NCBI GenBank assembly: GCA_017501055.1
Contig: JAFVXP010000060.1
Coordinates: 1 to 5,513 of the forward strand
Source: Clostridia bacterium
GTDB taxonomy: Bacteria > Bacillota > Clostridia > Oscillospirales > CAG-382
Reading direction: 5' to 3'
DNA: 5,513 nt
Positions 1 to 5,442 of the stretch are shown one piece after another (within the stretch, counting starts at the first letter, position 1; each line of letters begins with the position of its first letter). A model generated the notes under the pieces. It made no database searches. It was not told where the DNA came from and saw only the letters and a program-made list of their open reading frames with translations. The position numbers were made by a program, and so were the translations under genes.

Positions 1-109
1 GGTCTTCGGAAGGTTCTTCGGAAGGTTCTTCGCTGGGTTCTTCGGAAGGTTCTTCGGAAGGTTCTTCGCTGGGTTCTTCAGAAGGTTCTTCGGGTTCTTC
101 AGGTTCTTC
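1..109 (-). repeat. Tandem 12-bp repeat coding for a PSEE tail
   Basis: Read on the minus strand, residues 767-802 of the GHL10 protein are EEP triplets that pass into repeated PSEE units (12 bases each). Serine codons alternate in a pattern (AGC, TCC, TCC), giving a higher-order 36-base unit. Bases 3-34 match bases 39-70 exactly, which suggests recent duplication. The last full codon visible is GAC (Asp) instead of GAA. Such Pro/Ser/Glu tails usually act as extended, acidic linkers through the cell wall. The array continues to, and possibly past, the window edge, so its true length is unknown. Confidence 0.9.
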
Positions 110-2407
110 AATAGTTCCGTCGGGATTGATAACCTTGCTGTTTACAGAATATGCTTTTACAGAAAATTCAAGGTCTTGCAAGAGACGGTTGCTTGCTTCA
201 ACTTCAATGTCAAGGCTATCCAATAAGCCGTCAACTTTATTATAAGCGCTTACATTATAGTCATCGTCGGTAAACGATGCAGAAAGTGTGTTAAGTGCGC
301 TGACAAGCTTGCTTGCGTCCGCTTTGCTCATACCGCCGAGAGGAACGATTATATCGTTGATCCTGCTCTTCATATATTCTATCTGAGCCTTGGATGCTTT
401 TGCAACGTTAAGAGTGGGAGTGATAGCTTTTTCACGGAAAACACCGTTAAGAAGATGCTTGCCGGTGAGCTTGTTGAGGTAGTGGTGCGCTTCGAAGAAA
501 GCGGAACCGTCTGCGTTTGCTGCGGTATTGTATTCCACCTGAGCCTGCATGTCGGTTGCATCGTGCTCGAGCATATAAATACCCAAACCTATTGCGGAAA
601 ATGCATAATCGCCGCAACGGTCGACGGAGCCTTGGATCGCCGATTGATAACCGCTGTTATATGCCATCGGGAACAAAAGGTCAAGCCAGCCGCTGTCAAC
701 CCAATAGCTGTAGTTTTGATAGTTATAGTTAAGGCTTTCTTTAGGATCGGGAACAACGTCTGCCGCAAGAAGTACGTCAGGTGCAAATTCATCGATCATA
801 AGTTTGATTTGAAGAACAAAATCGGAAATATAGTCTGCTCTGAACTGCACCCATTCATTCCAATATGCGGAATTGGGATTAAACTCGGGTTCAACGCCGT
901 ATTTCTGTTTGAATTCAGCTTTTGCTGTTTCGGTGTAACCCATATCAAGAGAAGCACTGCGAGTGAAATAACGGATGTAGTCGAGCTGGAGAGAATCAAT
1001 GTCGTATGTTTGAACGATATATTTATAGGTGTCGAGGAGGAATTCTTTGGCTTCTTTACAGCTTGGGTCGAGCATTACGTATCCGTCCGTAACCTCGGTT
1101 GTCTTGCCGGTACTGCTTACGCTTAACCATTCGGGGCGTTTCGTACCAACGCTTTTGCGAACGTTGTAAGAACCGCCGTCGCCGACGTAGAATACGGGAA
1201 GCCAAACGTGAAGTTCCATATCACGCTTGTGGCAGGCATCGATAAACGCCTGAAGTACGTCGAATCCTGCAAATTTGGGGTGATGCTCAAACAAGCTGTC
1301 CGAAGGCATCGGCATTATCATACAGCTGTCTATAAGAGTTTCAACGCAGAGCGCATTGATGCCGTTTTCATAAAGAGTTTGAACGTATTCATCAACTTCG
1401 GTAGCGTTCTTCTGGTCGGGTCTCAACCAGACTGCACGAAACTCAACAGGTCTGCTTTCGCATATAAGAAGAGAAGCTTCTTCAGCTGCAGCGTTGAAAG
1501 CATCGACTGCATCGGAAAGTGCTTTTTCATCGCCGTTTTCTTCAAACTTATCTTTTGCATTTTTGACGTCTTTTTCGAGCTGTTCAATAGCTTCGCTTGC
1601 TGCGGCATAGTCGAAATTATCAAATCTCTTTACGGAAGTGTTATAATCGTCTCGGAGAGATTCGATCTCGAACTCCATTCCTGCAATTGCGGAATCTTCG
1701 TCGTAGGTCAAGTGCACGGTTTGGTCCGCCTGGCTGATTTCGACAGTCATACCCAAACGCGCGTTTTGCTGGAGCCAATCTGCTTTATCACCGTGTCCGG
1801 AAAGAACAAAGCTTCCGATTTCGTTGGGAACAAGGTTATTATTACCGCCGATGGAGCTTATAACGCCTTTTGTGCACACAACTTCAAAGCCCCAGTCGTT
1901 AGTGCCGGTATAAGAACCGATGTTGTTATAAATAACAAGGGCGTTTGTGTCACGCAAGCCGTTGAAGGAAGAATAATTATTGGAAACGGTATAGAACATA
2001 CTGACTTCTATGGGCTGATCGGAGACGGTAACTACTCCGTCGGGAGTGTAATATACGTAATCGCCCACGTATACTCTTGTTCTGAGCCACGAAGCCATTT
2101 TTCTGCCGCCTGCGGAAATGTCATCGTGTCCGGAAACAATAAATCCGTTTTCGGGAATGGTGTTATTGCCTGCTGTGCCTGCTTTTACAACAACGTTGTC
2201 AACAACAACGATCTCGTAACCGTAATTGTTTGTTCCGCTGGTCGTACCGAAGGTCGGTGTGTAGATGACCATCATTCCGTTTCCTCTGACGGTATTGAAG
2301 CCGTCTGCCGCAATAGAGTCCGAATATGCCGATGCGGACATTACGAACAAAGGAAAAACGCAAAGAACGGAAAGAATGATTGCGAAGATTCTTCTGGAAA
2401 GTTTCAT
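1..2407 (-). CDS. Secreted glycosyl hydrolase-like 10 (GHL10/DUF187) protein, 3' end beyond the window
   Basis: The frame is open from ATG at 2407 to the left edge, giving 802 complete codons and no stop, so the C-terminus is missing. Residues 1-27 form a signal peptide (charged start MKLSRR, hydrophobic core, ASA cleavage site), so the protein is exported. Two related modules follow (about 45-128 and 156-233), then a helical, charged linker (about 240-315). The GHL10 (PF02638) barrel runs from about 322 to 650, with FRAVW at 323-327, LDYIRYF around D476 and FPMAY at 579-583. A second helical region (about 680-760) leads into a PSEE-repeat tail. Family members are predicted glycosidases; E. 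coli DigH (YddW), which cleaves denuded peptidoglycan strands, belongs here. Substrate is unknown in this case. The start is supported by AGAGGAGT at 2413-2420 with 6 bases between GGAG and ATG. It probably shares a transcript with the reductase 49 bases upstream. The tail may precede a wall or membrane anchor outside the window. Confidence 0.9.
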   Translation of the reverse strand, partial: MKLSRRIFAIILSVLCVFPLFVMSASAYSDSIAADGFNTVRGNGMMVIYTPTFGTTSGTNNYGYEIVVVDNVVVKAGTAGNNTIPENGFIVSGHDDISAGGRKMASWLRTRVYVGDYVYYTPDGVVTVSDQPIEVSMFYTVSNNYSSFNGLRDTNALVIYNNIGSYTGTNDWGFEVVCTKGVISSIGGNNNLVPNEIGSFVLSGHGDKADWLQQNARLGMTVEISQADQTVHLTYDEDSAIAGMEFEIESLRDDYNTSVKRFDNFDYAAASEAIEQLEKDVKNAKDKFEENGDEKALSDAVDAFNAAAEEASLLICESRPVEFRAVWLRPDQKNATEVDEYVQTLYENGINALCVETLIDSCMIMPMPSDSLFEHHPKFAGFDVLQAFIDACHKRDMELHVWLPVFYVGDGGSYNVRKSVGTKRPEWLSVSSTGKTTEVTDGYVMLDPSCKEAKEFLLDTYKYIVQTYDIDSLQLDYIRYFTRSASLDMGYTETAKAEFKQKYGVEPEFNPNSAYWNEWVQFRADYISDFVLQIKLMIDEFAPDVLLAADVVPDPKESLNYNYQNYSYWVDSGWLDLLFPMAYNSGYQSAIQGSVDRCGDYAFSAIGLGIYMLEHDATDMQAQVEYNTAANADGSAFFEAHHYLNKLTGKHLLNGVFREKAITPTLNVAKASKAQIEYMKSRINDIIVPLGGMSKADASKLVSALNTLSASFTDDDYNVSAYNKVDGLLDSLDIEVEASNRLLQDLEFSVKAYSVNSKVINPDGTIEEPEEPEEPSEEPSEEPSEEPSEEPSEEPSEEPSED

Positions 2408-2412
2408 TTTTT

Positions 2413-2420
2413 ACTCCTCT
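2413..2420 (-). promoter_or_regulatory. Ribosome binding site of the GHL10 gene
   Basis: On the minus strand the sequence AGAGGAGT precedes ATG at 2407, with GGAG at 2414-2417 and six bases between. It fixes the start in front of the signal peptide. The remaining 2421-2456 gap to the reductase stop is AT-rich and shows neither a terminator nor a convincing promoter. Confidence 0.8.
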
Positions 2421-2456
2421 TTTATTTGAAAAAATATTTAACTATAATTCTGTATT

Positions 2457-3551
2457 TTACCACTTGGCGATTTTTTCCAAATGCTGTCTTATTTCGATAT
2501 TCTGGGGACAGTTCTTTTCGCACTTACCGCATTTTATGCAGTCAGCAGGTGTATTTTCCTTGGGGAGCAAGGGTTTTGCATTTTTGACGGACACCTTTGC
2601 CGCAAGAACGCTGTTATAGATTTCGAAAATGTCGGGAATCTGAATGTTTTGAGGACAAACCTCGGTGCAGTATCTACATTTTGTGCAGGGAACCTGTCTT
2701 ACCTCACGAATTATCTCACGCACACGGTCGGTGACAGCGATCTCTTCTGCGTTTAGGGGAACAAAATCGGTAAAAGTATTGATGTTGTCCTGCATCATCT
2801 CTGTGGTGTTCATACCCGAAAGCACCATAAACACCTCGGGGAAGCTTGCGGCATATCGCAATGCATACGAAGCATAGCTGCCGCCACCCAATTTATCAAG
2901 CTCCTGCGCCGCCTTATCGGGAAGGTTGACGAGTGCACCGCCCTTTACGGGCTCCATAACTATAACCTTTTTGCCGTGCTTCACGGCAACGTCATAGCAA
3001 GCCTTTCTTTGCACGCCGGGGTCGTCGTAATCAAGATAGTTTATCTGTAACTGAACCGCTTCTATATACGGTTGCTCGGTCAATACCATATCAAGGAAAT
3101 CCGCAGTATCGTGGAACGACATGGCAATATGCTTAATCTTGCCCTGCTCCTTAAGCTTCTTTACAATCTCAAAAGCGTTGCAGGCTTTATATTTGGGATA
3201 CGTATCTCTGTTAATGCAATGGAACAAATAGAAATCGAAATACTCGACACCGCAAATTTCAAGCTGGCTCTCAAAAAGCGGAACGATATCCTCTTCCTTT
3301 TCAAAGCACCAAGCGGATAATTTGTTTGCCAAGACAAAATCCTCACGGTCGTATCTTGCGGAAAGACATTCGCCTATTGCAATCTCGCTCTTGCCGTTAA
3401 TGTATCCGTGAGCAGTATCGAAATAATTAAATCCTGCGTCGATAAAAGCGTCTATCATTCTGTTAAATTCGGCATAATCCACCTTATCGTCCACCATCTT
3501 AAGACGCATACAGCCAAAGCCGAAATTCTTCTTGATCTTTTCAAAAGACAT
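2457..3551 (-). CDS. Aldo/keto reductase with C-terminal 2x[4Fe-4S] ferredoxin-like domain
   Basis: This 364-residue protein is predicted to be a cytoplasmic NAD(P)H-linked oxidoreductase with a ferredoxin-like tail. Numbered from ATG at 3551, the aldo/keto reductase barrel fills about residues 1-285. It carries the family's catalytic tetrad: D45 (in FDTAHGY), Y50, K77 (in ANKLSAW) and H111 (in LFHCINRD). The C-terminus has two CxxCxxCxxxCP motifs, at C289/C292/C295/C299 and C338/C341/C344/C348, which would bind two 4Fe-4S clusters. This architecture is common in anaerobic Firmicutes, where substrates are mostly unassigned. An in-frame GTG at 3558-3560 would add three residues, but that codon lies inside the AGGTG sequence that serves as ribosome binding site for the ATG, so I prefer the ATG. 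The gene has its own promoter (3584-3612) and is probably co-transcribed with the GHL10 gene. No missing key residue or frameshift is seen. Confidence 0.93.
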   Translation of the reverse strand: MSFEKIKKNFGFGCMRLKMVDDKVDYAEFNRMIDAFIDAGFNYFDTAHGYINGKSEIAIGECLSARYDREDFVLANKLSAWCFEKEEDIVPLFESQLEICGVEYFDFYLFHCINRDTYPKYKACNAFEIVKKLKEQGKIKHIAMSFHDTADFLDMVLTEQPYIEAVQLQINYLDYDDPGVQRKACYDVAVKHGKKVIVMEPVKGGALVNLPDKAAQELDKLGGGSYASYALRYAASFPEVFMVLSGMNTTEMMQDNINTFTDFVPLNAEEIAVTDRVREIIREVRQVPCTKCRYCTEVCPQNIQIPDIFEIYNSVLAAKVSVKNAKPLLPKENTPADCIKCGKCEKNCPQNIEIRQHLEKIAKW

Positions 3552-3557
3552 ACAGAG

Positions 3558-3562
3558 CACCT
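3558..3562 (-). promoter_or_regulatory. Ribosome binding site deciding the reductase start
   Basis: On the minus strand AAAAAGGTG precedes ATG at 3551, with AGGTG at 3558-3562 and a six-base spacer. The alternative GTG start (3558-3560) overlaps this site and has no comparable site of its own, so it is less likely. Confidence 0.6.
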
Positions 3563-3583
3563 TTTTCCATTATTCTCTTTACG

Positions 3584-3612
3584 ATTATATCACATATCTT
3601 ACGAATTTACAA
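3584..3612 (-). promoter_or_regulatory. Sigma-A type promoter for the aldo/keto reductase unit
   Basis: On the minus strand a -35 box TTGTAA (3607-3612) and a consensus -10 box TATAAT (3584-3589) are separated by exactly 17 bases, with TGA before the -10 giving an extended -10. The expected start of transcription, near 3577, leaves a leader of about 25 bases before ATG at 3551. The promoter begins right after the terminator of the upstream gene, so the two units are separate. No operator palindrome was recognised. Confidence 0.85.
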
Positions 3613-3616
3613 TATC

Positions 3617-3660
3617 CAAAAAAAAGAAAAGTGGCTTAGAATAAGGATTTCAAGCCACTT
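3617..3660 (-). terminator. Intrinsic terminator after the four-helix-bundle gene
   Basis: A perfect 9-bp stem is formed by AAGTGGCTT and AAGCCACTT (3629-3637 and 3652-3660) around a 14-base loop. Read on the minus strand it is followed by TTTTC and eight T residues (complement of 3618-3630). It begins seven bases after the stop codon at 3668. The T-tract lies only on the side serving minus-strand transcription, so it ends the guaA/four-helix unit. Confidence 0.88.
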
Positions 3661-3667
3661 ATAAGCA

Positions 3668-4018
3668 TTATTTATTCTTTAAGGTGGTAACTGATGAAAC
3701 GAGCATTCGTCGAAGTTCTATGCACACCTTTTGGAATTTTTGAAATTCCTCTTCGCCTAAGCTATTTGTCTCATACAATAATTCAAGCCAATATTCACTC
3801 TCGTTACATTCTTTGAGTGCAATTTCAAACTTTGATATGAAATCTTTTGTTCCTTGTGCATACTGTGCTTCGTGAATATTAGCACCAACAGATGTTCCGC
3901 AACGCAAAAGCTGGTTAGTTAAAGCGCTTTCAACACCGTTTTGTTTCATTTTCCTGCAAAGAAACACAATGTTTTTGGCAAATTCTTTGGATTTATTTCT
4001 CAATACGCTATCTGCCAT
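3668..4018 (-). CDS. Four-helix-bundle protein, 23S rRNA intervening-sequence protein family (S23/IVP)
   Basis: This 116-residue protein is almost entirely helical and matches the TIGR02436/PF05635 family in length and motifs. Visible hallmarks are QLLRCGTSVGANIHEA (residues 36-51) and the helix with DFISKFEIALKE (59-70) followed by ESEYWLELL (73-81). There is no signal peptide or membrane segment, so it should be cytosolic. The family was first found as ORFs inside intervening sequences of 23S rRNA genes; its biochemical role is unsettled, and the related fold Avd binds reverse transcriptase and RNA in diversity-generating retroelements. No rRNA, reverse transcriptase or template/variable repeat is seen here. 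The start ATG has GGAG at 4025-4028 with a six-base gap. Upstream sequence is the palindromic array, which begins about 25 bases from the start codon; downstream is a strong terminator. The array and the family both point to an accessory cassette. No clear promoter of its own was found, so read-through from guaA is possible. Confidence 0.9.
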   Translation of the reverse strand: MADSVLRNKSKEFAKNIVFLCRKMKQNGVESALTNQLLRCGTSVGANIHEAQYAQGTKDFISKFEIALKECNESEYWLELLYETNSLGEEEFQKFQKVCIELRRMLVSSVTTLKNK

Positions 4019-4024
4019 TCAGGT

Positions 4025-4028
4025 CTCC
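4025..4028 (-). promoter_or_regulatory. Ribosome binding site of the four-helix-bundle gene
   Basis: On the minus strand TTTTGGAGACCTGA precedes ATG at 4018. The GGAG core is six bases from the start, which supports this start codon and active translation of the small gene. Confidence 0.75.
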
Positions 4029-4042
4029 AAAATAAAGTTTTT

Positions 4043-4172
4043 AGTTTAGAGTTATAAATTCGGCTTCGCCAAACGTTATGATATGATTGCCTTGTAACTT
4101 CAAACTGCACCGAAGGTGCATCATAACTACGCAAGGCGTATCATAACTGATAACTTGACGCAGGCAATCATA
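4043..4172. repeat. Palindromic repeat block, copy 1 (130 bp)
   Basis: This block matches 4213-4342 at 128 of 130 positions, offset by 170 bases. It is packed with short hairpins that have three-base loops: GGC-TTC-GCC (4062-4070), TGCACC-GAA-GGTGCA (4106-4120), TACGC-AAG-GCGTA (4128-4140) and an imperfect TTGAC-GCA-GGCAA (4155-4167). The words ATCATAACT separate them (4120-4128, 4140-4148, 4167-4175). ATGATTGCC at 4083-4091 is complementary to GGCAATCAT at 4163-4171, so an outer stem could enclose the middle hairpins. The two differences from copy 2 are a loop base (4135) and a stem base (4158, which breaks a pair here). No coding capacity was recognised. Confidence 0.93.
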
Positions 4173-4212
4173 ACTAATAACTCGTTTCGCTTATGAGACG
4201 GGATAAGTTATG
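4173..4212. other. Spacer between the two palindromic repeat copies
   Basis: These 40 bases join the two copies and have no counterpart after copy 2. They hold another possible hairpin, CGTTTC with GAGACG (one G-U pair, loop GCTTAT), and further TAACT/TTATGA words like those in the repeats. They may be part of the full 170-bp unit. Confidence 0.5.
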
Positions 4213-4342
4213 AGTTTAGAGTTATAAATTCGGCTTCGCCAAACGTTATGATATGATTGCCTTGTAACTTCAAACTGCACCGAAGGTGCATCATAACTAC
4301 GCAAAGCGTATCATAACTGATAACTTGCCGCAGGCAATCATA
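4213..4342. repeat. Palindromic repeat block, copy 2 (130 bp)
   Basis: This is the second, nearly identical copy of 4043-4172 in direct orientation. Hairpins sit at 4232-4240, 4276-4290, 4298-4310 (loop AAA instead of AAG) and 4325-4337, where TTGCC-GCA-GGCAA pairs perfectly. The outer complementarity ATGATTGCC (4253-4261) with GGCAATCAT (4333-4341) is kept. Similarity to copy 1 stops at 4343, 22 bases from the guaA stop codon, where a different 9-bp hairpin takes over. Confidence 0.93.
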
Positions 4343-4345
4343 GTT

Positions 4346-4366
4346 GATTTGAGCTTTGCTCAAATC
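4346..4366. repeat. Perfect hairpin overlapping the guaA stop codon
   Basis: GATTTGAGC (4346-4354) and GCTCAAATC (4358-4366) form a 9-bp stem with a TTT loop (AAA on the minus strand). It shares two bases with the guaA TGA (4365-4367). The stem is followed on the minus strand by AACTATGATT, not by a T-tract, so it is not a canonical terminator. Its three-base loop matches the style of the neighbouring array and it may be the array's outermost unit. It could still slow polymerase or protect the guaA mRNA 3' end. Confidence 0.8.
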
Positions 4367-5366
4367 ATTCCCACTCAATGGTTCCCGAGGGCTTCGGGGT
4401 GAGGTCGTAGAGGACACGGTTGATGCCTTCGACTTCGTTAGTGATACGGGAAGTTATCTTATGAAGGACCGCATAGGGGATCTCTTCAATAGAAGCAGTC
4501 ATCGCATCGAGAGTATTTACGGCACGGATTATTGCAGGCCAGCCCTCATAACGGCTATCGTCCTTAACGCCGACGGATTTGATGTCGGGAATTACAACGA
4601 AATACTGCCATACCTTTTCCGCAAGACCGCAATTTGCAAATTCTTCACGAAGTATTGCATCAGCTTCACGGAGAGCGTTCAATCTGTCACGGGTTATTGC
4701 ACCGAGGCAACGCACGCCCAAACCGGGACCGGGGAACGGCTGACGGTATACCATAGCGTGAGGCAAGCCGAGAGCTTCACCGACAACGCGTACTTCGTCC
4801 TTAAAGAGAAGCTTGAGCGGTTCAACAAGCTCGAACTGAAGGTCTTCGGGGAGACCGCCGACGTTATGGTGGGACTTAACTGCCTTTTTGCCTTCCGCCT
4901 GCTTTATGCTTTCAAGAATATCGGGATAGATAGTGCCCTGTGCAAGGAAGGAAATACCTTCAAGCTTGCGTGCTTCATCAGCAAAAACCTTTATAAATTC
5001 CTTACCGATAATTTTTCTCTTGGTTTCGGGGTCGGAAACGTCTTTGAGAAGATCGAGGAAGCGGTCGGTTGCGTCAACGTAGATGAGGTTGGCATCCATG
5101 CCGTCTTTGAAGAGTTTTATAACGTTTTCGGATTCATCCTTACGCATAAGGCCGTGGTTTACGTGAACGCAAACGAGCTGTTTGCCGATAGCCTTAATAA
5201 GAAGTGCGGCAACAACAGAAGAATCGACACCGCCGGAAAGCGCCAAAAGCACCTTTTTATCGCCGACCTGCGCACGTACTTCTGCAATTTGTTCTTCGAT
5301 AAACGCATTTGCGAGTTCTTTGGTCGTTATACGTTCCATAGATTCAGGACGCAAATTATTTTGCAT
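4365..5366 (-). CDS. guaA: GMP synthetase ATP-pyrophosphatase subunit, without glutamine amidotransferase domain
   Basis: GMP synthetase converts XMP, ATP and ammonia (from glutamine) to GMP in the cytoplasm. This 333-residue protein covers only the synthetase half. It has the PP-loop SGGVDSS (44-50), QGTIYPD (143-149), KSHHN (164-168), PFPGPGL (210-216) and the C-terminal dimerisation domain ending in SGTIEWE. The usual bacterial enzyme is about 510-525 residues with an N-terminal class I amidotransferase. Here the start is fixed by GGGAGG (5375-5380, eight bases from ATG) and a promoter 48 bases upstream, so the missing domain is not a mis-called start. The length and layout match the archaeal-type split enzyme, subunit B. 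A separate amidotransferase gene is expected elsewhere, or the enzyme uses free ammonia; neither can be seen here. The PP-loop and other motifs are intact, so it is probably active. An internal Met10 start lacks a ribosome binding site. Confidence 0.93.
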   Translation of the reverse strand: MQNNLRPESMERITTKELANAFIEEQIAEVRAQVGDKKVLLALSGGVDSSVVAALLIKAIGKQLVCVHVNHGLMRKDESENVIKLFKDGMDANLIYVDATDRFLDLLKDVSDPETKRKIIGKEFIKVFADEARKLEGISFLAQGTIYPDILESIKQAEGKKAVKSHHNVGGLPEDLQFELVEPLKLLFKDEVRVVGEALGLPHAMVYRQPFPGPGLGVRCLGAITRDRLNALREADAILREEFANCGLAEKVWQYFVVIPDIKSVGVKDDSRYEGWPAIIRAVNTLDAMTASIEEIPYAVLHKITSRITNEVEGINRVLYDLTPKPSGTIEWE

Positions 5367-5374
5367 TTTATATT

Positions 5375-5380
5375 CCTCCC
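5375..5380 (-). promoter_or_regulatory. Ribosome binding site of guaA
   Basis: GGGAGG on the minus strand lies eight bases before ATG at 5366. It is the evidence that translation starts at the short form and does not continue from an upstream amidotransferase domain. Confidence 0.85.
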
Positions 5381-5413
5381 GATATATTAAAAATCAAAAA
5401 TTTATGATGAAAT

Positions 5414-5442
5414 ATTATAACAGCGAAATTCGACAATTACAA
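5414..5442 (-). promoter_or_regulatory. Sigma-A type promoter of guaA
   Basis: On the minus strand a -35 box TTGTAA (5437-5442) and a consensus -10 box TATAAT (5414-5419) are separated by 17 bases. Transcription should start near 5407 and give a leader of about 40 bases, too short for a purine riboswitch. A second TATAAT at 5459-5464 has no good -35 partner. The rest of 5443-5513 is AT-rich with no gene recognised. Confidence 0.82.

Noticed and set aside
455..1126. 223-codon open frame on the plus strand
   Set aside because: It is the reverse of the GHL10 barrel coding sequence, with no motif or ribosome binding site of its own.
2421..2480. Separate promoter for the GHL10 gene
   Set aside because: TTGGAA (2475-2480) can be paired with AT-rich hexamers only at poor spacing or poor match, so it is not supported.
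1208..2587. 459-codon open frame on the plus strand
   Set aside because: It lies opposite the GHL10 gene, its product is Cys/Val/Ile-rich with no recognisable domain, and the minus strand has a signal peptide, family motifs and a ribosome binding site.
3668..4018. True 23S rRNA intervening sequence
   Set aside because: The flanks are guaA and a reductase promoter, with no rRNA sequence on either side.
4043..4342. CRISPR array
   Set aside because: There are only two long copies, the sequence between short palindromes is itself repeated, not unique, and no cas gene is present.
3668..4366. Diversity-generating retroelement with an Avd-like protein
   Set aside because: No reverse transcriptase and no template/variable repeat pair with adenine-biased differences were seen; the two repeat copies differ at only two sites.
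4346..4366. Intrinsic terminator of guaA
   Set aside because: The stem is strong but no T-tract follows on the minus strand, and on the plus strand it runs into guaA coding sequence.
4356..5390. 344-codon open frame on the plus strand
   Set aside because: It mirrors guaA, whose motifs are unmistakable on the minus strand.
5367..5406. Purine (guanine/xanthine) riboswitch before guaA
   Set aside because: The predicted leader is only about 40 bases and contains no stem structure of an aptamer.
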